Shown here piece by piece: positions 10,999 through 22,399 of a stretch of DNA of 64,000 bases. The stretch's first letter is position 1, and each line of letters starts with the position of its first letter. The stretch is from Torreya grandis (lineage: Eukaryota > Streptophyta > Pinopsida > Cupressales > Taxaceae). Position numbers and translations under genes: made by a program. The notes beneath the pieces were generated by a model. It saw only the letters and a program-made list of their open reading frames with translations. It did no database searches and was not told the DNA's origin. The stretch is from positions 2,447,501 to 2,511,500 of the forward strand of contig JARHVA010002425.1 in the NCBI GenBank assembly GCA_037957365.1. The letters are read 5' to 3'.

Positions 10999-11765
10999 TT
11001 AACAAGGCTCATGCTCAAATGTAACCAACGATTCTTCACAATCCTTCCTATCTGATTCTTTATCTACTATAGCAAGTAATTTATTTTCACTCTTAAATTT
11101 AACCTGATCAACCTTTACTATTTTAGGTCTCCAAACTTGAATTTGACTCTTCCCATATTTTCTAGGGGCTATGTATCCTTTGACATACCTTGAAGATTTC
11201 TTTACTTTATTTGGACATAATTTAGTAATATGGCCAACATTATGACAACAAAAACAAACAACATTTTTCATACCTTTTTCTTGAATGTAACTGAGATCTC
11301 CCTTTGACTGATTGTTTCTCCTCATATAGTCTCTTGCCCTATGACCAACATGATGACAAATAAAACAATGGCCATGAAAAGAATTTGAAAACTTAAAATC
11401 ATTGGGCTGCCTAATCGACTTCTTTGATTTGCCTTCAAAACTTGCATCCTTGTTTCCTTGGACTAATATTTCATGATCTTTCTCAACCTTGATTATATGC
11501 TTCTCATGATTATCCTTTAAAGAAACTAACTCAACCTTTAACTGATTGCACTCTTCTTCTTTCGATTTCAAACTTGAATTTGTAACCTCTAGCTGATTCT
11601 TAAGATCCTAAATAAATAGCTTATTTTCTTTTAATACTATAGCCAACTTAGAATCCAAGATACACACCTATTATTTAAGAGATTCAACCATAGATTTCAA
11701 CTCTTGATTCTCCTTCTTTAGCTGCTTGGCCATCTTTTGCTTACCTTGATCTACCTTCAAGTTGT
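10999..11765 (-). pseudogene. Copia gag C-terminal part with two zinc knuckles
   Basis: Reading starts within 30 bases of the PBS as QKVFNNLKVDQGKQKMAKQL, a coiled-coil segment, with no capsid ahead of it. After two stops the open frame 11571-10999 gives 190 residues: a Lys/Glu heptad-like coiled coil (residues 1-45), then two CCHC knuckles. The first, CFICHHVGHRARDY, has lost its last Cys; the second, CFCCHNVGHITKLC, is intact (CX2CX4HX4C). A basic segment KSSRYVKGY follows. Knuckles bind element RNA in this family. Lack of capsid means it could not build particles alone. Confidence 0.8.
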
Positions 11766-11787
11766 TAAACACTTTCTGAAGGAACTT

Positions 11788-11799
11788 GATTTGATACCA
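11788..11799 (-). promoter_or_regulatory. Primer binding site of Copia-2
   Basis: Minus strand TGGTATCAAATC, two bases inside the LTR end. Its first eight bases equal the common copia PBS for initiator Met tRNA. Confidence 0.8.
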
Positions 11800-12045
11800 A
11801 TTGTTAAGCACATGATATACTGAGAGGGGGGGGGGTGAATTAGTATATCATATATCTTATAAAAATTTCCCTTAATCAAATTCCACTTAACCAAACATTC
11901 AAGATATGCATTAAAATTGAAACAATAAACACCACACAAGATAGAGAGAGATACCAAATTTAACATGGAAACCCAATGTGGGAAAAACCAAAGAGAACAA
12001 TCTTAAGTATATGAATGAGCATCAACTCAAATAAAAATATTGGCA

Positions 12046-12275
12046 AGCACCATCTTGGAAGAGCACCAACCCCTTTGCCTAGCACCAACACAATAACTAT
12101 TCATGAACACTAACCCACAGGAGCACTAACCCCTTTGTTGAGCACTAACACAACAACAATTCATGAGCACCAACCCACAGGGGCACCAACCCCTTTGCTG
12201 AGCACCAACACAGAAACAATTTATGAGCACTAACCCATAGGAGCACCAACCCATAGGAGCACCAAACCCTTTATG
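12046..12275. repeat. 60-bp tandem array in 5' LTR, about 4 units
   Basis: Same 60-bp unit as in the 3' LTR, but the first unit is divergent and the last is cut short with a repeated GGAGCACCAACCCATAG, so copy number and edges differ between the two LTRs of one element. Confidence 0.85.
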
Positions 12276-12479
12276 TATACCACACAACTATCTCTCAATG
12301 TTGCTATCTCAACAAATAATAGTTCATTACAATATCTCTTTCCTCTCTTACCTTCGCTCTTCTAAGCTAGATATAACAAATACAAATCATATTCATCTCT
12401 CACAATGCTCTTCTAAGCTAGATATTTCTATCCCAAAATAAACACTATCTCACACCTTACAAATGGCTTCTCAAGCCTT

Positions 12480-12487
12480 TATTTATA
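12480..12487 (-). promoter_or_regulatory. LTR TATA box (5' LTR copy)
   Basis: Minus strand GCTATAAATAAAGGC, the likely promoter of the element, about 490 bases from the LTR start. Confidence 0.6.
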
Positions 12488-12973
12488 GCTTTCCAAATGA
12501 CCTTTGGCCTTCCCCCTTTATGACCCTTCAATCCTCATGGAAAATGGCACTAATCTTGCATGACCCTTCGTATCCTTCCATTTGAAAAGTCATGTGGTGA
12601 CCCTTCATGAGCAAAAGCGTCCTTCCCTCTTTTGTATTTACCTTGGTGACTTTTTCATATTCCTCAAAGTGTCCCTTCATGATAAATTGTGCCCTTCCTC
12701 TTTTGTCTTCACTTGGTGACTCTTGGAATTCCCCAAGATGACTGTTCATAGGAAAATGCATCCCATTCTTCTTTTGTCTTTACCCCATGACTCTTTGAAT
12801 TCTCCATGGGCCCTTCTTTTGTCTTATATGCAACCAAAAATATATTCATTAATATTAAATAAATATTAACACACATTAGCCAAGATATAACTATTATAAA
12901 CATCATTAAATGTAATGGGGCCTTTATCACCAATAATGCTATACCTTTGACATCAATGACAATATTTCCAACA

Positions 12974-12978
12974 CATTT
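12974..12978. repeat. Target site duplication CATTT (right)
   Basis: Identical to 8538-8542; fixes the element borders. Confidence 0.85.
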
Positions 12979-12984
12979 TAATTT

Positions 12985-15059
12985 GCTTCCAACTCCAAAA
13001 AGTGTAGTCTAGCAATTCTGTGAGGCTTTGTAATCACCCTCAACCTCAAATTTTTGATAAAACCCAAGAAAGCCATTTGACTTCATGCACTACAAAGGCA
13101 AATCAGTGTTTCAATTTTTATTGATGACCAACTTCAAATTTGGTGTGAGACAGCCTTGTTGGGCTCTAATAAATAGATCCGTTTGCTCTATAACTAGCTC
13201 AATATCATTAATGGTACTTGAGTGAGCTCAACTACCAAGCTTTGGGAGATCTATCCATATGTGTTAAAGGATTGGAACTATTAATTCCATGGTTGAGAAT
13301 ATTCACTCAAGTTTTTTAAAATCATTTATTTAAGGTGAGTTTATTTAATTTTCATCCTCCTTAATAATAGTATCCTCAATTCCATTGGCTCCTTTGTTCA
13401 CTAGAAAATCCTAGAGAATATGTTCATATTTCCTCTACAACTCTATATATGACAGTTACCCTACATCATCTCACTACTTGTGAAGTTATCATTTTCTATT
13501 CTACTATTACTCCTACACAATAAAAAACTATAATTGGAATTTTTGAATATGATACAAGGAAATGATTTTATAAAAGAATTGATTGGTGCCTTTCTCAATA
13601 ATTGGGTAATAGAGTCTACTCACAAAAAGTTTTATATTTTACATCTAGTCACAAATCAAATTAATTAGCATGGGTTATCTATTATTGGCATAGACATGCA
13701 AGATTATTATTACCTAGCTCTTCTTAATTATCCAAATTGAATCCTCCAAGTTACAGTGATCTATTCAATGGAATTTAAACCCTACTTGAGGAAACCTAAT
13801 TACATAAACCAAAAAATAGCAAATGTGTTTTGAAGAACTAAATATATACTTGATATCTTAATTCAAATAAAAAGGAGAAACAAAAATGGAGACAACTAGA
13901 TAAAGTATAACATGAATATTCAACAAGCAATTGAGAACTAGATATATGTCACCAGAGAAATCTGGTTTGATTTTATTGATATATCTTTGAAGAACAAGCC
14001 TTACAATGACTTTTTCCAAAATCAAATTCCTAGAGAGATTTCCCAAGGTCTTGGTTTCCTTCTTATAGGGGTGAAGGAAGATACAAGATTCAAACCTTTC
14101 ACATTCCAAAAAATGACTTTTCATATACCCACTCCTTAATATGACCTATTATAACATATAATTTATGACAAGTCTTAATAAGACTACCAAATATATTTTG
14201 AATACATATTGGAAAGCATAAAAGTAAGAGGACATCTAAGATTTTTTGGTATCATGTTGATGCTAGCTTCATGCTCATTACTCCTTTGCATACTTGGCCT
14301 ACTTATTCTTCAATTGTCAAATACTAATTCTCCCATTGGTACACTATGAAATCATTAGGCCACTTATATTCTTGGATCTAGAGTAGGTTGGCCTAGTGAT
14401 CTTTCCATCTTTTGTCTATCAGGACTTTGACATTAATGATTAACTTTGCATATGCAGCATCTAGAGCAATTACTCTAACCAAAATGACATTAACACTGAG
14501 AATATTTATGTTTCAATATTTTTTCAAGAAATCAATGACTTGAGAAAATGTTTGACCATATTCACTTTATCATTCATCAAAACCTTTGATATTTTTATCC
14601 TCTATCAAAATTGAAGGAATAAAATGGTGTTTGAAACTAGCAAAAGAATCAATATTTGCCTACATTTTTTGGCTCTCACCATTCACATACTAAAATTCAT
14701 CCAAGATCATTTTCACTATCTTCTATGTTGGCTTGAGTGAGGTCAGAGCACCTAGATTTATTTTTATAACTTTGCACAAGGTTAGCAATGTATGGTGTGT
14801 ATATTTCCATTTCTTATATATTGGACCCCAAATAGAAATATTAACCTTCAACTAATTAATGGCTCGAGACAAGGAATAATATCATTCATGCACATCTCTT
14901 AGCTTGTCAACAACCAATTTTACTTTGTATTCCAAAATATTCTTAAACACCTCAAGGATTTTCAATTTGGCCTCATCCTTTGTCTTCTCATTTTGATTTT
15001 TCAAATCTTCAATTTATTTCTCCAACTTCAACTTCAATGCATTCAACTAATCAAATAGG
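12985..15059 (-). pseudogene. Unidentified coding unit, middle to C-terminal part
   Basis: Minus-strand frames with stops and shifts still read as protein in the part nearest 15 kb: LKLKLEK-stop-IEDLKNQNEKTKD and AKLKILEVFKNILEYKVKLV (coiled coil), then WKYTHHTLLTLCKVIKINLG and FASFKHHFIPSILIEDKNIK. Near 13.0-13.2 kb it reads DIELVIEQTDLFIRAQQGCL and MKSNGFLGFYQKFEVEGDYK. The middle (13.3-14.2 kb) is too decayed to follow. I know no domain that matches. It appears to run on past the copia insertion into 7.3-8.5 kb. Confidence 0.4.
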
Positions 15060-17739
15060 ACTATATTATTAGAGTTTATTTATGGTACAAGGGATTGGTA
15101 TGGTATAATTGCTTGGATTTGAGAATCAACACCCTTCAACTTCTTCTTTGGTTTGAAATTTTCCAAATACAACCTATTCAATTCATCATTCATCTCAATT
15201 TGAGTTTTTTCATAGTCAAGAAATCTTTGCTCGATTTTCTTGATAGTAGCTTGTGTGAATATTGTAGAGTGCACAGTAAGGGTGAAAAATTCAAGCACTG
15301 ATATATCCTAGAATGTTTTCACCACAACTATTCCCCTCAACACTTGGACTACATCAAGAAATCTTGGCTTGTTGGTGTTATTTTATGTGGCCCATATTAC
15401 TAGAGTCTCTATATTTGGGTTAAACCCACAACCACTAACACCATCCTCATAATCAAACTCAAAAAGCATCATGGGGTCATCTTGAATTCTCACTTGGTCT
15501 AACAAAAACATTTTCTTTAATTTAAGGCTAGGGATGATCAACATATTACTCTTAAAAAACATTTGTCTAGCCTCATTAGGGCTGACATTTATTTCTTCAA
15601 TTTTCAAATCCTTGAAAGTCTGTGTCATAATTTGATTATGTTGAGATTCATCAGCACCCATTCTATTTATTTCCACCTTTTATTCAAAAAATTTATCTTC
15701 ATTTTGAGCCAAAAATATTTGAATTCTAGGGTGTTGATGAAATCATCATCCTCGATGAATCTCATAGAAGCCACAACCCTTTCATATTCTTGTAGTTTAG
15801 GCTCACATTATGCCTATTCATCCATTCTTGATTCTGGTTTGTGTGCTTCTATTTCTTGACCAATAAGGGGTTGATCAACTTCCTCTTCCTCTCTTATATG
15901 CCTCAAAATATTGGCCACTTCCTTAGAGTCACCAACTCTTTCAATCATTTCATATGGAACTAGTGGAGAAACATCATCAATATTTTGCATTTTAGAAGGT
16001 GGTGAATCAGGAATAGTTGGATCTTGCACTGGCATTACATTTGGACTAGGTTCTTAAATCAAAACTCATGTTAGATTTTTGATAGTGAGGTTGGTAGACT
16101 TTGTAGGCTACTTCTCAGACTTGCCATATATTTTTTCAAAATTATCAAATCTATTCTTTTCAAAGGGTTCTTCTCTTCAAAAAAAACTCCCAAAAAATTA
16201 GGTTTTTATTTTCTTTTATCATCCTCAATCTTCTTCAAAATTTCCCATTTTCTTTTCCTATTATATACCTCTTCAAAAGTGACACAATTTTTTATCACAC
16301 CCTCATCAAAATTGATTTGATGGGATATTCCCATCCATGTAAGGATGAATTGTCTAACTAAGTTCATGTGACCCTCTAGATCACAAACCCTTTCTGTCCT
16401 TGATTTCAAAGAATATTCAACCTTCAAATAGGCTTACAACTCCTCCAAGGTATCTACACTAATGTACCATTCACCAAACACAATAGAATCTAGAATAAAT
16501 GTGCCCTTAGTTTATTTTTTCATCATATCTTTCTCCATCTAGAGCATCTACCACATGAATTCAAGCAAAGCAATTATGTTTGACACAAATTTTGGCAACA
16601 CATGGGGTGGCTGAGTACACCCATATACTCTAATTATAACATGGTTAGGTAAGAAATACCAATCAACAAAGTTATGCTTGTGACCCTATCATAGCCTATG
16701 AGCAAGAGGCCTCAACATTTCTATGACCTCTTTGGTCAACCTAGAAAAAAGGATACCAAGGGAATTCATTATTATAACTGAGAAATCATCATGGAACACA
16801 ACATAGCTATAGTTCTGACAATGAGTGTCCTATTTGTAATACCAACACTATATAGGAAATCTTTGTCTCTTTTGATCAATATTTCTTAAGTCCATCCTTC
16901 TAGGCTAATTCCTTCTATTCTGATACAAAATTAAATGACACAATAAATAATAATATTTGAACTCCATAGGTGTCTTGTTCTCCCTTATTTTCAAAAATTT
17001 GTCATGCAATTTCTTCTTAATAAATGATGCAAAATCATATTCAACATTAACCTTTGGGTTTTGTATTGTCATGGCCATCATCATCATGCCAACTGGCATT
17101 CTATCTTGGGCATCAATTCCTATCACTTGACACAAAGCAAAATATGTGCTTTTGAAATACACAACAAAGTCATCAACTAGAAAAGGTTGAACTATGATGG
17201 TTGGGATTGAAATCCTTCTATTGTTGGAACCTTTCCACATGTACATGGGAAACTAATCACTCCTATGTGTATTTCTCAAACAAGTATATTCTTGTTTACT
17301 CTTCTTCAAGTCAAATTTTGTGAGGGATTCATATTGGGCATGAAGAAATCAATGATTGCATTTCTATCCACAACCGCTAATGGTGACGCATTTGGCAACC
17401 TAATAGTTTTGGTGGTTGGATGATAGTGTTATGTCAATATCTTGATCAAATCTACATTAATGAATACATTTGTCACTAGAAGCTTAGCCAAATTCAAATT
17501 CCATGGGTTTACAACTGATCCCTATCCATCTTGCATTTTACAAAAATACCAAAAAGGTTCCATCCTGAGATAGGGACTCTAGCATCCTGACACCACTCTG
17601 ATACATCCTTGCATATTTTCTTATACCCTTTATTAACTAAATTTGGAAAAATGTCTAATAATGACTATTGAATCAACTAATTTTTGGGAATAGGAGGTTT
17701 AGTGCTCTTACTTTTAGGCTTAGACTTCTTAGGTGCCAT
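15060..17739 (-). pseudogene. Unidentified long coding unit, N-terminal part
   Basis: A possible start at 17739 reads MAPKKSKPKSKSTKPPIPKN, a basic head. Long open pieces follow: 17246-16905 (PVGMMMMAMTIQNPKVNVEY, DFASFIKKKLHDKFLKIREN, KFKYYYLLCHLILYQN), a stretch near 16.6 kb (IRVYGCTQPPHVLPKFVSNI), 16427-16206, 16035-15814 (acidic, Pro/Ser-rich) and 15676-15383, ending in a coiled coil at 15298-15080. The pieces keep codon sense through stops, so this was once a real protein of perhaps over a thousand residues. The DFAS-KLHDK and YG-PPHVLP-F blocks resemble hypothetical plant proteins I recall only vaguely; I assign no function. A retroelement accessory ORF or a host gene copy are both possible. 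Confidence 0.5.
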
Positions 17740-18160
17740 AGTTTGATGCTTTTATGAACTAGTATTTTGAGAGTCACTTGCTCTACCAAACTAGTTGAAA
17801 AAAAAACACAAACTAAATGCCAAATTTTGTGAAGATATTAATGAGGCCAACTTACCTAGTTGGAATATGGTTGAAGTAAGCACATGGAGCTTGAATTCAC
17901 CATCTACAATCACCACTAAATTTGCTTTAATGATGAAACACAAAGAAATTTGAAATTTTATTCTGCTATGGAGCTGGTCATTTCACCATTCCTCTGGTTC
18001 ATGCCACAAAATTGACAAATCTCAACATTCAAATATTTCAAACATAAAACATTGATTTGGTCTACTCCAATGGCTAGGTAGGTACTTCAATCACAAGCAT
18101 CAATGATAACCACTATGGGATGGTGATATAGTCATTTTAGCATTTAATACTTTACTGCAT
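17740..18160. other. Unassigned stretch
   Basis: Upstream flank of the unidentified coding unit. Contains no recognisable frame; its right part has CACTATGGGATGG-like motifs resembling the repeats at 18.2-18.4 kb. Confidence 0.35.
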
Positions 18161-18180
18161 CACTACAAGACCTATTTAGA

Positions 18181-19690
18181 TCTATCATGGGACCATGGGA
18201 GATTTTGAATGGTTATACCACATCTTTCACCTCTTATCGCCACCCCATAAGCCTTGATACACATCATCATAGGATGGTGGGATACATGTTACCCCTTATA
18301 CCTCATACCATATTATCACTAACCTTTGATCTGACCATCATAGGACCACGAGATCCTTTGGCATCCCTTCACTATTTATTGTATCACTTTAGGCATTGGA
18401 TTTGACATGTTGAAAAATAAGTAAAGACTACTAAATAGTCTAATGAGTTTGTTTCACATTAACCATTTGATTGTTGTGATCAATCAAATTATAGGTGGAT
18501 TGTCTAAATAAATACATAATAAAATATTGTTTGTGTACATAAAGAAAACAGTCTAAAAATTATAACAAAACATTCCAAATCATACTTAACTCTATGAATG
18601 AATGTGAATGCTCACTCTAACATGTAGTTAGATGAGACTAATGAGGTGAGGCTACTTATTTACCTTTAACATCTTTCTTGTCTACTTGACAAACATTTTT
18701 TTATATTGGTTTGTTTTTCTTTGGGTGCCTTATACTTTAACTCTTTCTATATTTGGGTTTTTTGGATGGTTATATCCATGTATTTCATCCCTATGGTATG
18801 TTTTTAGATGAATCTAATATTATCCAATTTCTTATTTTTAAATATTAAATTATGATTTTTTTCGAAGGGAAAAAAAGATCATGTATCAACTAAAAAATCC
18901 AAAAAATAGAATTATATCAAATAAGGTAATCTAATAATAGTAGGCAGTGGAGGAATATTGAGGGACCACCAAGGTCAACCTTGTCTTGTATGCTCATTGG
19001 ATATTGGGAATGATGAAAATAATTGGGTGGACACAACATGGCACTCCTAAAGGGGATGTATTTAGTAGTTTTGAAGGGATGTAAAAAGGTAATAATACAA
19101 CGTGATATAAAAATATTAATCAATTCAATATCAAGTGGATTGATAAGTTCATGGATTACATATGAGATTGTAAAATAGATTAAATGTATTTACAAAAAAT
19201 TAAAATAAGCAATCTTTCAACATATCAAAATAAAAGGGAATTGTGTAGAAAATTATCATGGGAGCATGGGACATACTTTATATAACTTTTATCGCTTGTT
19301 ATTAGCCCACAAGACCTTTTCTAAACTATCTCAGGGATATAGTATGTGTTATCTATTGACTTAGCCCTTACCACCATAGTGCCATTTATCTTCTTGTCTA
19401 CTACAGGGCTGTAGTGAATCTTTATTGTTTACTCTTACCACATCACTGTAGGTTAACATTTTGTTTGTCATAGGGTCATGATTAAATATTATATGATACT
19501 CAAACTCTTATCATCAACCCACCAATCACTTTTGAGACCTCCACAGGGTTATGATAACTAGTCTCTATATACCACAACACTGCAAGTGAAGTTCTTATAT
19601 GTTGTAGGGAAATAGTAACTATTTTTTCACTTCTTTTGGTTCTTGCACACCTGCCAAAGCTATTTGAATGTATTGTGGGGTTGTAATAAG
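18181..19690. repeat. Repeat-rich left flank of the CACTA relic
   Basis: Short diverged motifs recur in two clusters, 18181-18370 and 19255-19690: ATGGGACCATGGGA against GGGAGCATGGGACA, CTCTTATCGCCACCCC against TTTTATCGCTTGTTAT, and several CAGGG-T-ATGATAA or CACTGTAGG-like copies on both strands. Contains the near-perfect palindrome ACTACAGGGCTGTAGT (about 19400-19415). Subterminal repeats bound by the transposase are usual in CACTA elements. The middle, 18400-19250, shows nothing I can name. Confidence 0.35.
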
Positions 19691-19821
19691 AGATAAGAAA
19701 ACACATCAATGATCAAAATATAAATGTCTTTCACGTGGACATGATATGGGATGCTTATGAATGAATCCTAGAATAATTATAAAAAGAATATGGACTCCTA
19801 AGATGAATTTTATGAATTTTG

Positions 19822-20183
19822 AAAAAAATGCCTTAAAGAAATGTGGTCTCATGGTGATGGAATGCCATGACAAGTGAATTGTTATAGATTGTCATGGCAT
19901 TTCATCACCATAAAACCATATTTCTTTGAGGTATTTTTTTTAACTAGTTCATTACCTTGTCTATGTTATTGCTTACTATTATGCTTTAATAGATTTTTTC
20001 CAAGCATCCATAGCTTGTTTGAAAGCACTTGTTTTAGGCTTTTAGCCATAGCAACAAGGTAGTGAACTATTTGATAAAATCATTTGGTAATAATGTATGA
20101 AAAATGTGGTAGCATAGACAAGGCAGTGACCTGTTTAAAAAAATGCCTCAAAAAACTGTGGTCTCATGGAATGCCATGACAAG
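19822..20183. repeat. Foldback cluster: three copies of one 50-base module
   Basis: Arm 19822-19873 and arm 19889-19940 are inverted copies of about 52 bases with a 15-base loop; they share TTGTCATGGCATT-CATCACCAT and the T-rich tail. A third copy at about 20135-20183 has the orientation of the first, so it also pairs with the middle arm, and this pairing extends outward through ACCTTGTCTATG (about 19953 and 20110). A further CAACAAGGTAGTGAACT at about 20050 belongs to the same family. Probably a foldback or MITE-like insertion. Confidence 0.8.
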
Positions 20184-20566
20184 AAAATGCATTTGGAAGT
20201 GAATCCTATTTATTAGTTATTCAATGTGAAGTAATTGCATAACTGCTTAAGTTGACTTTGTAAAAACTATATTGTAATTAAAATTTTGTCATCTATTAGT
20301 ATCTAGTTATTAGTTATCTAATGTGAAGTAATGCTTTGAGTTTGAAAGATATGCAATGCAATGCAATCAATAATTTGAATATAAACGACAAAATTTATTT
20401 TTTACAATTCATTATTTAAACTATCTATTTTATTTTCTCTCTATAAATTTATTGATATGGAAATTCCTTTCAATTAAAAAAATAGTTTTTGTCTCTTAGT
20501 ATACAATTTTTTACATTTTTTTAAAAATCTAATTTTTTCCTGATATTTTCAAAAAATCTTGAACTA

Positions 20567-21170
20567 TTGGTTTTCCAAATTTTTCCCCAAAAGATTTTTG
20601 TTTTTATATGTAGAAAATTACAGATGGATCAATGTCAAAGGTTGAGTACAAATCAATACCATGCATTTGATGAGAGAGTAGCTGACGAGAGGGACATGGA
20701 GAAGTATCCATGTCCATGTAATGACTATCTTGGCAAAAAGGTGAGAAAAAGAAATCTGATTTATCAACATATGATAAGATATGGGCATAGTGGTATAAGC
20801 CCTTAGGATTACAATTATTATAAAGATATGATAGAATTGTAGAGTGTGAGAGATGAAGAGGCAACAAACATAGATGAAGTGGTACCAAACATAGATGAAA
20901 AGGCAACAATGTTAGACGAAGGGTTTGAATTTGATAAAATGTTGAATGAGGGTCTAAATGATGATTGGGCCAAGTTGATGAAGGATGATTTAAACCCTAT
21001 GTATGATAATTATAAGTTAAGTCATTTGACAATAATCCTTCAAATTATTAACTTGCAAGTGGTGTTTGGTTGGACAAATGGGAGTGTAGATCAGTTAATG
21101 TCATTATTAAGTTCATTGTTACCATTTGAATCCACATTGCCAACAAATTGAAGTCAATGTAAAAATCAAA
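20567..21170 (+). pseudogene. CACTA transposase-associated domain
   Basis: The frame at 20567-20806 has KYPCPCNDYLGKKVRKRNLI followed by YQHMIRYGHSG, the transposase-associated domain (PF13963) pattern of C-x-C, basic RK-R and Y-HL-x-x-G. After a stop, the frame at 20846-21151 gives an acidic linker and then KLSHLTIILQIINLQVVFGW and TNGSVDQLMSLLSSLLPFES, the helical region that precedes TNP2. Two frames interrupted by stops would originally have been one protein. Confidence 0.8.
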
Positions 21171-22300
21171 TCACTAAACTAGGATTAGGGTATGAAAACA
21201 TCCACAAATGTGTGAATGGTTGTGTATTATTTCACAATAATCTTGCAAGTGAGAGTTAATGTCCAAAATGTCATGAAGCAAGGTATAGACAAGGGTTGAA
21301 ATCAGTTTTGGTTCCTAGAAAGGTTCTTCAACACTTTATGATAATCCCATGATTATTCCAAATGTATAGGTGTAGAGACATTTCTGAACTTATGCAATGG
21401 CATGCCCAAAATAAGAGCACTGATGGAAAATAATGACATGTGCCTGATTCTAAGATGTGGATGGAATTTGATAATAGATGGATTAATTTTTCTCAAGATC
21501 CTTGTAATATAAGGTTTGGTTTGGCTCTAAATGGGGAGAACCCATTCTCAGATCAAAGTACTAAATGGTCAACTTGGCTAGTGTTTTAAATAAAATATAA
21601 CTTGCCTCCATGGTTAACAACTAGACCATTTTTCTTAATGCTATCATTTATTATACCAAGAAAGAAAAGTGTGACTTTAAATACAATAGATTCTTATCTA
21701 GAGCCATTATATGATGAATTAATGAAATTGTGGAAAGGAATTGAAGCAATTTAATCTTTAAGGGATGTTCATTCAATCAAATTCACTTTAAGAGCTTCTT
21801 TATTATTTATGATTCATGATCTTCCTACATATGGCACATTGTTTGGTCTTAGTGTTCATGGATACCATGGATGTATTACTTTCAACTTTAATGATTTTGT
21901 GAGGCACTCAAAATTTTTGTGTAAGTGTATTTATTGTGGACATAATGCTTACCTTAAAATGGATCATCCATATCATCAACAAAAAACATGTTTCAATGGT
22001 CAAGAAGAGAATCATGAAGCACCATTGCTAAAAACAGGTGATTACATTATTGAGAATGGAAAAAAAAGAATGTCAACTATTGAAAATGATGGGATTGTTG
22101 GTAGTAGATATGATCCTTGTAATGAAATTAGTTTAAAATAGTTGTGCATATTTTATAAGTTGTCATACTTTTTTAATATAGCCATTAGGCATACTATTGA
22201 ATTTATGCATACTGAGAAAAATATAGCCTATGCTATTATAAAAACTATTTTTGGTGCTTTTGATACTATTTCATCATGTGAAGACTTTTAAAAACTAAAG
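21171..22300 (+). pseudogene. TNP2-type CACTA transposase core
   Basis: Reads LGYENIHKCVNGCVLFHN, then after a TAA CPKCHEARYRQG, the conserved Cys pairs at the head of TNP2 (PF02992). Then MWMEFDNRWINFSQDPCNIR, FGLALNGENPFSDQST, YNLPPWLTTRPFFLMLSFII, DSYLEPLYDELMKLWKG, and the open frame 21809-22141 with MIHDLPTYGTLFGLSVHGYH, CIYCGHNAYLKMDHPYHQQK and KTCFNGQEE, all in family order. The protein cuts and joins CACTA ends. Stops at several points, for example after the EAI near 21750, make it inactive. Confidence 0.9.
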
Positions 22301-22399
22301 ATTCATTGAAATCTTTGGGTTGAAAAATGTGATGATGAAAAATATAGAAAACCTATTGCTCCTTATGTCTAGACAAAGGAACAACATGCATAATTCTTA

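Larger units (their letters stand above)
8543..12973 (-). mobile_element. Structurally complete non-autonomous copia element (Copia-2)
   Basis: Two directly repeated LTRs of about 1.18 kb enclose a 2076-bp interior. The right LTR starts TGTTAAGC and both end AACA, so on the minus strand the element starts TGTTGGAAAT. A PBS (TGGTATCAAATC) sits two bases inside the 5' LTR, and a PPT-like AAAGGGGGAGAT abuts the 3' LTR. A perfect CATTT duplication flanks it. The interior holds only part of gag, an RT scrap and a protease remnant, and no integrase or RNase H, so it would need proteins from another element. Fragment order (gag, RT, protease) is not the canonical copia order. Confidence 0.93.
11802..12973 (-). 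repeat. Copia-2 5' LTR
   Basis: Starts TGTTAAGC on the plus strand and ends TTCCAACA, giving TGTTGGAA to TTAACA on the minus strand. Directly repeats 8543-9725 with scattered substitutions and small indels. Contains a TATAAATA at 12480-12487 and a 60-bp array at about 12046-12275. Confidence 0.93.

Noticed and set aside
13858..14124. 88-residue minus-strand frame
   Set aside because: Hydrophobic, chance-like composition with no continuity to the better coding-like pieces on either side.
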